A stretch of 54,981 nt of DNA from Deltaproteobacteria bacterium (GTDB taxonomy: Bacteria; Myxococcota; UBA727; VGSZ01). This document shows, in pieces, positions 22,397 through 32,564 of the stretch; position 1 is the stretch's first letter; each line of letters begins with the position of its first letter. The stretch is taken from positions 1-54,981 of the forward strand of contig VGSZ01000007.1 in the NCBI GenBank assembly GCA_016874845.1, in the 5' to 3' direction. The notes beneath the pieces are model-generated. The model did not search any database, was not told where the DNA came from, and saw only the letters and a list, made by a program, of their open reading frames with translations. Both the position numbers and the translations under genes were made by a program.

Positions 22397-23158
22397 ATGA
22401 AGGTCGCGCGGTCGAAGGCTTCGTGGGTGCTCGTGATCGGGTTGTCGCTGGCGGCGACGGCGGCGCAGGCCTACCGGCCGTCGACGGCGTACGTGTTGAA
22501 CCGGGCGATGGAGCGCTCGGTGGAGCGGGGCACGAAGACGCTGAAGGTGCAGGCGACGGTGCAGGTCATGGGCGCGCCGGGCGCGGTGCGCGGCGAGTCG
22601 TTCGTCGAGCGGGTGTGGATCGCCGCCCCCGGGCAGCTGCGCCGCGAGACCGATGCCGACGACGGCATGCTGGTCGAGATCCGCGACGCCGGCCGCACGC
22701 TCACGAAGACCCCCGGCCAGCCCGACAAGGCGGGCAAGGGCGGCGTCGACGTGCTGCTCGACACCGTCGCGGTCATCCCGCCGGCGTCGGCGGTGGCCGA
22801 GCAGGTGCTCGCGTCGCTCAAGGCGCTGGGCATCAACACCGAGCTCACGTCGTACGCGCGCTTCGACGGCCGCGTCGCCGTCCTCGTCGGCAGCAAGCCG
22901 TGGGAGACCGACAAGCCGCAGGCCTGGTTCGACAAGGACACGCTGCTGCCCGTGCGCCTCGTGACGTTCGCCAAGGGAGCCGACGGCGCGCCGGTCAAGG
23001 TCGACGTGCGGTACCTCGGCTGGGGCTCGCCCGTCGGCGGCAACTGGTACCCCGCGGCCATCGAGCTCTGGCGCGGCGACAAGCTCGTGCGGCGCAGTGT
23101 CACCCAGTCCGTCGAGCGCAACGTCGCCGTCGACGCCAGCCGCTTTGCCCTGCGCTGA
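22397..23158 (+). CDS. Outer-membrane lipoprotein-sorting-like (LolA-like fold) secreted protein
   Basis: Signal peptide MKVARSKASWVLVIGLSLAATAAQA; body VERVWIAAPGQLRRETD...WFDKDTLLPVRLVTF...RYLGWGSPVGGNWYPAAIELWRGDKLVRR. Confidence 0.65.
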   Translation: MKVARSKASWVLVIGLSLAATAAQAYRPSTAYVLNRAMERSVERGTKTLKVQATVQVMGAPGAVRGESFVERVWIAAPGQLRRETDADDGMLVEIRDAGRTLTKTPGQPDKAGKGGVDVLLDTVAVIPPASAVAEQVLASLKALGINTELTSYARFDGRVAVLVGSKPWETDKPQAWFDKDTLLPVRLVTFAKGADGAPVKVDVRYLGWGSPVGGNWYPAAIELWRGDKLVRRSVTQSVERNVAVDASRFALR

Positions 23159-23354
23159 GCGGCGTCCGGGGGCGCGGGGTGTCCCCGTGTCCCCCGAAAA
23201 GGCCCGCGACGCCTGACACAGGCATGGGCGGGATCCCGCGACGGTTCCGCCTTTCGACCGATAAACGGCGTGGCACACTCAGAGATGCTGTCGTTTGCTC
23301 GTCGCTGGTCGCCGCCCTCGCGCGATCCCGGCGCGGGTGCCTGTCGAGGATCCC

Positions 23355-26033
23355 ATGCGCGCTGTCGTCCGCTCCCTCTCGCTGCTCGTCGTCGTCGCCG
23401 CCGGCCTCGTCGCCGCCGATGGCCGCGCCCAGACCTTCGCCGGCGCCCCCCTCGTGCCGGTGCTCGAGGCACGCGGACCCTTCCAGCACATCGTCGTCGG
23501 CGCGTCGGTGGTGGCGCCGGGCGGCGGGGCCACGCCGCCGTCGATCCTGTCGTCGGCGGGCGGCACGATCACGCTGCCGGCGAACGCGGCGGCGGCCAGC
23601 GGGCTGCTGTTCTGGTTCGGCTCGGGCACCGCGCCGGACACGTCGGTGGTGCTGCGCCTGCCCGACAACCGCGCGCTCACCATCGACGTCGACGCCACCA
23701 CCAACTGCCTGACGATCAACACCGACCCGGCGGCGCCGCCCGACAGCTTCGACTACTGGGAGTGCGTCGCCGACGTCACCGCCGACCTGCAGGCGCTGGG
23801 GACGCTGTCGGGCCAGTACCGCATCGAGTCCCTCGTCGTCGACCAGGGGACGCCGTGGTTCGTGCCCGACGCTGCGTGCGGCACGAGCACGCAGGCCTGC
23901 TCGGTCTACGTCGGCTCCTTCGCCCTCGTCGTGCTCTACGTCGACCCCGCCGATGCGAAGCCGCGGGTCACGCAGATCGCCAACGGCCTGCTGTTCAGCC
24001 AGTTCATCGGCGACGACGCCTCCGACGCGCTCCTGCCGTTCAAGCTGTTTGCCGGCGGCGGCGGGCGCGCCACCATCGTCGCCCTCGAGGGCGATCGCGA
24101 GTTCCCGGCGGCGGGCACCTGCAGCGCGACACGTGACGCCAGCGGCCGCTTCGTCGACGTCGATCGCCTCGACGCCTTCGACCGACCGGTGTGTGACTAC
24201 TTCACGCTCTGCCAGGGCAGCTGCGCCAGCGACCGCAACATCCTGCAGCTGACGCGCGCCGACCTCGACGTGTTCCTCGAGAACACCGCCAACCCCGCCG
24301 GCAACGTGTTCAACGAGACGGTCTCCACCGAGTTCACCGGGCAGGTGGTCGGCGTTGACGGCAACGAGCTGAACTCACTCGACATCGACGACTTCAGCCT
24401 GGCCGGCCGGCTGGCCCCCGGGCGCTACGACAACCTGCGCTTCGGCGTGCAGACCGGCGCCGACGCGGTGCTGCAGGCGCTGGTCGTCGTCAGCGTCGAC
24501 GACGGCGACACCGACGGCGACGGCATCTCGGACATCACCGAGGAGGGCGTGTGCGCCACCGTGGCCGGCGCGCGCGTGTGCCTCGACCCCGAGGACCCCG
24601 ACACCGACGGCGACGGCCTGCAGGACGGCGAAGAATTCTTCGGCGGCAACCCGGCGCTGCCGAACAACAACGTCACCGACCCCCTCGACGTCGACACCGA
24701 CGGCGACGGTCTGTGCGACGGCGGCCGCGGCGCCACCTTCGGCGGCGAGACCTGCGAAAACGGCGAGGACACCAACAGCAACGGCCTGCACGACGCCGCC
24801 GAGACGTCGCCCACCGACCCCGACAGCGACGACGACGGTCTGACCGACGGCGTCGAGGTGACCTCGCGCTACCCCGGCCCCGTCGACACCTTCGCCAGCC
24901 GCGACGGCGCCCAGACCAACCCGCTGAACCCCGACACCGACCGCGACGGCCTGCTCGACGGCAGCGAGGACACGAACCGCAACGGCGTGTTCGAGCCCGG
25001 CGCGCCCGGCGGCCCGCGCGAGACCAACCCCACCGACCCCGACACCGACGACGGCGGCGAGAGCGACGGCAGCGAGGCGCTAAACGGCCGCAACCCCGTC
25101 GACTTCCCCGACGACGACAACGGCCGCCTGGCCGACGATGACGGTGACGGTCTGCCCAACGGGCTCGAGGACGCCCACGACTGCCTCGACCGCAACAACC
25201 CCGACACCGACGGCGACGGTCTGCCCGACGGCGTCGAGGTCAACGGCCGCAACCCCACCGACCCGTGCAGCGGCGACAGCGACGGCGACGAAGTCGCTGA
25301 CGGCGCCGAAGACGCGAACGGCAACGGCGGCGTCGACGTCGGCGAGCTCAATCCTCGCGATCCCGACAGCGACGGCGACGGCCTGCAAGACGGCGTCGAG
25401 GACCGCGACCGCGACGGCGCCTTGGACGCCGGCGAGACCAACGGCGCCGACCCCGACACCGACCGCGACGGCCTGTGCGACGGCAGCGCCACGCTCGCCG
25501 GCGTGTGCGACGGTGGCGAGGACCGCGGCGACGACGGCGTGCGTGATCCCAGCGAGACCGATCCCCTCGACCCCGACAGCGACGACGACGGTCTGACCGA
25601 CGGCGACGAGGTGCGTGGCAGCTACCCCGGTCCCGTCGACGCCGACGCGACCCGCCCGGGCAGCCAGACCGACCCGCTGAACGCCGACAGCGACGGCGAC
25701 GGCGTGCAGGACGGCGTCGAGGATCAAGACCGCGACGGCTCGCAGGACGCCGGCGAGACCGACCCCACCGACCCCGACAGCGACGACGGCAGCGTCGGCG
25801 ACGGCGACGAGCAGCAAGACGGCACCGACCCCCTCGATCCCTCCGACGACGTCCCCGCCGAAGGCGAGGGCGAGGGCGAAGGCGCACCGCTGTCGCCGCC
25901 ACCGCCGCCCGAAGAGCCGCCGCCGCTCGACGTCGCGGGCAGCGCCGCCTACGCGTGCAGCACCGCCGGCGCCGACGCGGGGCTGCCCGTGCTGGGGCTG
26001 GCGCTGCTGCTCGTGCGACGTCGACGTCGCTGA
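23355..26033 (+). CDS. Secreted thrombospondin type-3 repeat protein with GE linker and MYXO-CTERM-like anchor
   Basis: Repeated DPDSDGDGLQDGVEDRDRDG units; C-terminus AEGEGEGEGAPLSPPPPPEEPPPLDVAGSAAYACSTAGADAGLPVLGLALLLVRRRRR. Confidence 0.9.
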   Translation: MRAVVRSLSLLVVVAAGLVAADGRAQTFAGAPLVPVLEARGPFQHIVVGASVVAPGGGATPPSILSSAGGTITLPANAAAASGLLFWFGSGTAPDTSVVLRLPDNRALTIDVDATTNCLTINTDPAAPPDSFDYWECVADVTADLQALGTLSGQYRIESLVVDQGTPWFVPDAACGTSTQACSVYVGSFALVVLYVDPADAKPRVTQIANGLLFSQFIGDDASDALLPFKLFAGGGGRATIVALEGDREFPAAGTCSATRDASGRFVDVDRLDAFDRPVCDYFTLCQGSCASDRNILQLTRADLDVFLENTANPAGNVFNETVSTEFTGQVVGVDGNELNSLDIDDFSLAGRLAPGRYDNLRFGVQTGADAVLQALVVVSVDDGDTDGDGISDITEEGVCATVAGARVCLDPEDPDTDGDGLQDGEEFFGGNPALPNNNVTDPLDVDTDGDGLCDGGRGATFGGETCENGEDTNSNGLHDAAETSPTDPDSDDDGLTDGVEVTSRYPGPVDTFASRDGAQTNPLNPDTDRDGLLDGSEDTNRNGVFEPGAPGGPRETNPTDPDTDDGGESDGSEALNGRNPVDFPDDDNGRLADDDGDGLPNGLEDAHDCLDRNNPDTDGDGLPDGVEVNGRNPTDPCSGDSDGDEVADGAEDANGNGGVDVGELNPRDPDSDGDGLQDGVEDRDRDGALDAGETNGADPDTDRDGLCDGSATLAGVCDGGEDRGDDGVRDPSETDPLDPDSDDDGLTDGDEVRGSYPGPVDADATRPGSQTDPLNADSDGDGVQDGVEDQDRDGSQDAGETDPTDPDSDDGSVGDGDEQQDGTDPLDPSDDVPAEGEGEGEGAPLSPPPPPEEPPPLDVAGSAAYACSTAGADAGLPVLGLALLLVRRRRR

Positions 26034-26299
26034 CGCCGGACGCGTCGCGCGGCTCGCGGGCGCGGTCACGGCTCGGCCCCACAAGCAACGCCGCTGCCTG
26101 CTCTGCGACGCGACGCGAGGTGCGTGGCGACGCTGCGCGCGCGCGCAGCGATGGTCCGGCGTTCGTTCCAACAGGAACATGCGACCTTTGCCTACGTCAT
26201 CGACGATCGCAGCCGGGCGCGGTCAGGCGCGACGACGCGTGGGCACGGCGCGTGAGAGGCGCTCCGTACGGCGACGACCGCCGCACCAGGAGCCCCACG

Positions 26300-26944
26300 A
26301 TGAAGAACCTGCCGCCCCCGCCCTCGCGCCTCGACCGTGTCGCCATCGTCATCCAGCACGCCGAGGTGCTCGCTGACGAGGCCAGCGACGCCCGCCTGTT
26401 CGACATCGCCGACCGCCTGCGCCTGCTGGCCTCGCGGCTGGCCATCTACCTCGAGGAGGCCGAGACGACATCGACCCGCGTCGACGCCGCCCGCGCCCAC
26501 CGCCGCGAGCGCGCGACGCGCCTGCGCCAGGCGTCGACGCGCCTGGGCGTCGAGCTCGAGGAGCGCCTCGCCCCCGAGGACGCCGCCGGCCTCGTCGTCG
26601 GCTTGCGGCTGTCGCCCGACGCGGTGACGCGCTTCCGACTGAAGCGCCTGACCGAGGCGCAGCGCGCGCTGCTCGGCGAAGTCGCCGACGACTGCGAGCG
26701 CGCGCTGCTCGAGCTCGAGGTCGCCGACGACCGTGCCCTGGAGGCCACCGCCCACGCGTTCGTCACCCGCGTGCGCGCCCTCGACCGCGCCCACGCGCTG
26801 CGACGGCAGCTGCAGCGCGACAAGAACACGATCCTCGCCGCGCTGCCCGTCGATTCCGTCGCCGCCGCCCGCGTGCGCCGCTACGTCGTGCGCACGCGCT
26901 CGGCCGAGAGCTTCGGTCGCCGCGTCGAGCTCGACGCGGCGTGA
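26300..26944 (+). CDS. Hypothetical coiled-coil protein
   Basis: Uninterrupted ORF with myxobacterial-type codon usage; long Arg/Ala/Leu helices. Confidence 0.65.
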   Translation: MKNLPPPPSRLDRVAIVIQHAEVLADEASDARLFDIADRLRLLASRLAIYLEEAETTSTRVDAARAHRRERATRLRQASTRLGVELEERLAPEDAAGLVVGLRLSPDAVTRFRLKRLTEAQRALLGEVADDCERALLELEVADDRALEATAHAFVTRVRALDRAHALRRQLQRDKNTILAALPVDSVAAARVRRYVVRTRSAESFGRRVELDAA

Positions 26945-27016
26945 AGCTCCGCGCCCCGCTCAAGTCGACGGCGCGAGCTCGGCGGCGACGAAGGCGCAGC
27001 AGCCCTCGTCGCCGCG

Positions 27017-28480
27017 TCATGGGACCCGGACCACGTGCACCGTGGCCTGCGGCGTCGCCTCGTCGTACATCGGCAGCGTCGTCAGCGTCGCCACGTCGAC
27101 GCCGGCGTGGACGCTCGCTGCGAGGTGCGACGCGGCCTCGCTCGCCCGTCGACGCAGCGCGGGCAGGTCGTCGCCCCAGACGACGAAGAAGCGCTCGGCG
27201 ACGCGGCCATTGTCGAGCACGACAGGGCTGGCGAGCGCGCGCGGCCCGGCCGCAAGGCGGCCTTCGGTGCGCGTGACGTCGTCCTCGGCGACCCAGGTAG
27301 TGACGTCGCCGTCGCCGTCCACGCCGACGACGACCATCGCGCGCCGCGGCAGATCGGTGACGACGAGCTGGAACTGGTCGCGGGCGCGCAGCGGCTCGCC
27401 GTCGCGGCCGGCGCGGGCGCCCCCGTCGGCGGTCTTCACGATGAACGACAGCGAGGCCGTCGGCGCGCTGCCCATGGTGCTCGTGGCGGTGTCGGCGCCG
27501 CGGTCTGGCGGGACTTCGATGGCCTGCACGGCGACGAAGAGCGCAACGCTGGCGGCGGCGGCGGCGGCCACCAGCGGCCCGCTGACGAGGGCGCGCAGCG
27601 TGGCGACGACGCGGGCGAGGCCGGTGGCCTCCTGCGCGCGCAAGCGCTGGAGGCCGACGAGGAGCGCCGCCGGCGGGTGGGTGGCGAGGAACGCGCGGTC
27701 GGCGGCGACGACCTCGGAGTGCACGGCGGCGAGGGTCGCGTCAGCCTCGAGAGCGGCCTGCACGCGGGCTGCGGCGGCGCCCCTCAGCTCGAGCTCGCCG
27801 CAGGCGTAGCGCTCGATGTCGAACAGCGTGACGCCGCCGCGATCGACCAGCCCGTCGTCGCCGGCGTGGTCGAGCCGGGGCAGCGCGATCGTCGGAGCGC
27901 GCGGCGCGCTGGTCTGCGGGTCGTGCAAGGGGACGTCGCGTCTGCGTGAGGCGTCGACGAAGACGACGCCGGGCACATGGGCCTGCAGCTCGGCGCGGCA
28001 CAGCGCAACGAACGCGCGCAGCCGCTCGTGCAGCGTCGACGCCGCGAGGTCCGCCCGGGCGCAGAGCTCCTGCGGCCTCTGCTCGTCGACGAAGGCCCAC
28101 GTGGCGAGCGCGGCGAGCGGCGGGTCGACCGCGGCGCTGCGGGCCAGGCACAGGCGCAACAGCTCGCGGTGCTCGGTGAGCAAGACGGCGCCGTCGGCGT
28201 GGGCGGCGGCGTGGGCGACGGCATCTTGGAGCTGCGCGGGCCCCGGGGCGGGCGCGGCGCGCAGCGCGTCGAGGCAATGCAGCGTGGCGAGGCCCGTCAG
28301 CCACGTCAGCGGGCTCTCGTCGTGCCGGGCGCCGTCGAGCGGTCGGAGCGCCGCGACGAAGACCGCGTGCAGCGCGTCCACGGCCTCCTGCTCGTGGCGC
28401 AGCAGGTACAGGCACCGCGCGTACACGCGACCGCCGTACGTCCGGTACAGGCTCACCAGACGCTGCTCGGCCTCGGGCAT
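27017..28480 (-). CDS. ECF-type sigma factor fused to an anti-sigma-like transmembrane and DUF4384-like C-terminal region
   Basis: Sigma region 2: LYRTYGGRVYARCLYLLRHEQEAVDALHAVFVAALRPLD; region 4-like segment; TM LVAAAAAASVALFVAVQAI; C-terminal FQLVVTDLPRRAMVVVGVDGDGDVTTW...ERFFVVWGDD. Confidence 0.7.
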   Translation of the reverse strand: MPEAEQRLVSLYRTYGGRVYARCLYLLRHEQEAVDALHAVFVAALRPLDGARHDESPLTWLTGLATLHCLDALRAAPAPGPAQLQDAVAHAAAHADGAVLLTEHRELLRLCLARSAAVDPPLAALATWAFVDEQRPQELCARADLAASTLHERLRAFVALCRAELQAHVPGVVFVDASRRRDVPLHDPQTSAPRAPTIALPRLDHAGDDGLVDRGGVTLFDIERYACGELELRGAAAARVQAALEADATLAAVHSEVVAADRAFLATHPPAALLVGLQRLRAQEATGLARVVATLRALVSGPLVAAAAAASVALFVAVQAIEVPPDRGADTATSTMGSAPTASLSFIVKTADGGARAGRDGEPLRARDQFQLVVTDLPRRAMVVVGVDGDGDVTTWVAEDDVTRTEGRLAAGPRALASPVVLDNGRVAERFFVVWGDDLPALRRRASEAASHLAASVHAGVDVATLTTLPMYDEATPQATVHVVRVP

Positions 28481-28730
28481 CTTCAGGTTCGACACCGCAG
28501 GGAGCCTCGCACGGAAGAAGACGACGGCGGGATCCGCCGGCCAGGCGCCTTCGCCGACGTCGTCACTGCCGGCGCGGAGCGCCGCACCAGCGCGTCGGGT
28601 GCGGCCACAAAAAAGCAGCGGCGCGACGGTCGAAGATCTGGTCGAAAACTTGGAGAACGGCGCCGCCGGACGCATGGTGTCTCCGCGTGGAGACTGCCGG
28701 AGCCAGCCGGTGCCACGCGAAAGGACGCCA

Positions 28731-30392
28731 ATGCACCACGCCCGCCTCGCCGAACGCGCCCCCTTCGAGCGTCAGGTCGACCTCGTCCCCGCCACCGGCG
28801 ACCGCGCCCTGCGCGAGTGGGCCAGCGACGTCAGCGAGACCGGCATGTCCATCGTGACGCGTCAGCCCTTCGCCATCGGCGACACCGTGACCGTGCGCTT
28901 CGACCACGGCTACGACGAGGTGCACATCCGCGCCGCCGAGGTCGTCTGGGTGCGCCGCGAAGGCGCCCTCGACGGCCGTCCGCCCGGCATCGGCGTGCGC
29001 TTCCTGTCGGTCGACCCGGCAGTCCGCGCGACGCTGCGTCGTCTCGTGGTGCCGGTGCGCTCGCAGCCGCCGTCGACGTCGCGGTCACCCACGGCGCCCG
29101 CGCCGCACGGCCGCGTCGAGATCACCGAGGACCTGCTGCGCCCCGCCTCCGCCGGCCCGCCCTTGCCCGGCGGGCTCGGCGCGAGCGGCGTGCCGACGCC
29201 CGTCGCCGTGTCGGTGCCGCCCGACGAGCCGGCGCCGTCGCCCGCGGCGCGCGTCTTTGACGCCACCCCGTGCGTGCCGCGCGCCGTCACGCTGGGGCCG
29301 CGCAGCCGCTCGACGCCGCCGGCGGCGTCGATGCTGCCCGCGGCGACGCGCACGCAGACCGTGGCGCGCGCCGACGCCGACCCCTTCGCCGGCTGGACGT
29401 TCCGCCGCGCCGACGACATCACGAGCCCGCACGCCGGGGTCGGGATCGACATCGACCTCGACCTGGACCTTCGGGCGACGCCGGCGGCGCTGCGCGAGCG
29501 CTTCGACGACGACGGTCCAGCGCGGGCGCGCGGACGCACGAGCGACAGCGTCATCGAGAACCCCACGATCCTGCAGAGCACCACGATCCCGCCGGTGCCC
29601 GCCGACCACGACGGCTTCGCGCTCGGTGCGCTGCCCGAGGCCACCGAGCGCGGGTTCATCGACGGCGCGCTGTCGATCCGCCACCTGCCCATCGGCCAGG
29701 AGCGCATGGCCCGCCCCGGGGCCGCCCCGGCGCGCCTGTCGCTGGGCGCCGCCACGGCGTTCCTCGTCGCTGGCTGCTGCGCCGGCGCCGTCGTCGGCCT
29801 GCTACAGCGCGAGCCCGCCCCGGTCATCCCCCCCGTCGTCTCCGACGCCGCCGGCACCAACGACGACGACGCCCCCCCGCTGCCCACCGTCGCCGTCGTC
29901 GAGCAGGCCCTGCCACCGCCGGCGGCGGCCGACGCCGCCGAGGCCGACGACGAGGCCGCGCCGCCGACGACCGCGACGACGACGCCCTCGACGACGACGC
30001 CCTCGACGACTGCGCCCTCGACGACGGCGCCCTCGACGACGGCGCCCTCGGCGGCGGCGCCCCCGCCAGCCGCCGTGACGTCGGCGATGACGAAGGCCGT
30101 GGCGCGGGCGGCGGCGACGGTGAAGGGGGGCCGCCTCGAGGTGCCGCTGCCGCGCGGCGGCCGGGTGAAGAAGGCGTTCGCGTTGTCGTCGCCAGCGCGG
30201 GTGGTGGTGGACGTGAAGGGCGCGGCGCTGCCTGGTCACCTGCCCGACGTCGCTGGCGCGCGCGAGGTGCGCGTAGGGCGCCCTGAGAAGGGCGTCGAGC
30301 GCGTCGTGATCGTGCTCGAGGGCGACGCCAAGCCCGAGCTCGCGCGGGCGAAGATCGCCGGGGATCGGCTCGTCGTCCGCTGGCGGCGTTGA
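28731..30392 (+). CDS. PilZ-domain protein with TM segment and C-terminal AMIN-like domain
   Basis: ERAPFERQVDLVPATGDRALREWASDVSETGMSIVTRQPFAIGDTVTVRF; C-terminal LEVPLPRGGRVKKAFALSSPARVVVDVKGAALPG. Confidence 0.75.
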   Translation: MHHARLAERAPFERQVDLVPATGDRALREWASDVSETGMSIVTRQPFAIGDTVTVRFDHGYDEVHIRAAEVVWVRREGALDGRPPGIGVRFLSVDPAVRATLRRLVVPVRSQPPSTSRSPTAPAPHGRVEITEDLLRPASAGPPLPGGLGASGVPTPVAVSVPPDEPAPSPAARVFDATPCVPRAVTLGPRSRSTPPAASMLPAATRTQTVARADADPFAGWTFRRADDITSPHAGVGIDIDLDLDLRATPAALRERFDDDGPARARGRTSDSVIENPTILQSTTIPPVPADHDGFALGALPEATERGFIDGALSIRHLPIGQERMARPGAAPARLSLGAATAFLVAGCCAGAVVGLLQREPAPVIPPVVSDAAGTNDDDAPPLPTVAVVEQALPPPAAADAAEADDEAAPPTTATTTPSTTTPSTTAPSTTAPSTTAPSAAAPPPAAVTSAMTKAVARAAATVKGGRLEVPLPRGGRVKKAFALSSPARVVVDVKGAALPGHLPDVAGAREVRVGRPEKGVERVVIVLEGDAKPELARAKIAGDRLVVRWRR

Positions 30393-30466
30393 GGGCCGAC
30401 GGGGTCGCCGACGCTTCCGGCGATCACCCGATCGACGCCGGGCCGAAGCCGCGGCATCGAACCGCC

Positions 30467-31651
<1,185 letters not shown>

Positions 31652-31681
31652 CCCGCGCGCGAGGCCACGACCGCGCGCCGA

Positions 31682-32062
31682 TCACCTGACCGACGCGTCG
31701 CCCCCCACGCACGCCGCCTGCAACGCGGCGTGGGTGTCGGCCACCACTCCGACCAGCGCGTCGACGTCCTCGCGCCGCCAGTTGCCGTCGCGCGCCGCGT
31801 GGTCGAGCTGCTGGGCGAGGGCCCCGAGGCGGCGCGCGCCCACCTGCAGGGCCGCGCCCTTCAACGTGTGGGCGGCGTGGGCGAGGCGACCCGGGTCGCC
31901 GGCGGCGGCCGCGGCCCGGATGTCCTGCAGGTACGTCGTCGACGTCACCGCGAACAGACGAACGAACCCCGCGAAGCTCAGGTCGTCGGTACTGGCGCCG
32001 GCGGTCAACGCCTGCAACGTCGCCACCTGGGCGGGATCGAGCAGGCAGCCTTCGTCGGTCAC
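31682..32062 (-). CDS. Stand-alone HPt (histidine phosphotransfer) protein
   Basis: DIRAAAAAGDPGRLAHAAHTLKGAALQVGARRLGALAQQLDHAARDG; GTG start at 32062 proposed. Confidence 0.85.
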   Translation of the reverse strand: MTDEGCLLDPAQVATLQALTAGASTDDLSFAGFVRLFAVTSTTYLQDIRAAAAAGDPGRLAHAAHTLKGAALQVGARRLGALAQQLDHAARDGNWRREDVDALVGVVADTHAALQAACVGGDASVR

Positions 32063-32281
32063 GGCGCGACGTTGCAGGCCTGAGGACGACAATGCAACCG
32101 CCGAGGACGGCGAGGACCCCCTGGCGGCCTGGGCTGAAAATGGCCGAAGACCGCATTCGCCGGGGGCTGCGTCTCCTGCGTCTCGGGTGGGGGGCCCCGT
32201 CGAGCTTCGCTCGACGGGGGGCGGGTCTGGAACCTCATCGTTGAGCACATCGCCAAGCGCGCCGTCGCGATGACAACGACC

Positions 32282-32453
32282 CTCACCCGCGGCTTCGCCG
32301 CTGCCCATACCCAATGCTGGGTATGGGCTTTCTCTCCCTCGATATGGCGACAGGAAGTGGCGCCGCTGAACTCGAACGGCAGGTTTGGGGGAAGGGGCCA
32401 GGGGGATGAGGGTCCGGTCCGGCGCAAGCGCCGAGTCCGGCGAGGATCGTCGA
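32282..32453. repeat. Dispersed intergenic structured element, copy 2
   Basis: Same conserved blocks as 20108-20312. Confidence 0.85.
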
Positions 32454-32506
32454 GGAGGCGAGTTGTCTTGGAGCCTGAGGTCTGGGACAGACCTGCCAGA
32501 GGGAGA

Positions 32507-32550
32507 GCAGGCTGTGGTGCAACGCCGCCGGCGTATTCACCACAGCCTGC
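32507..32550 (-). terminator. 13-bp perfect inverted repeat just 3' of the hybrid histidine kinase
   Basis: gcaggctgtggtg(32507-32519)/caccacagcctgc(32538-32550). Confidence 0.6.
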
Positions 32551-32564
32551 GAGACGACGAAGAG

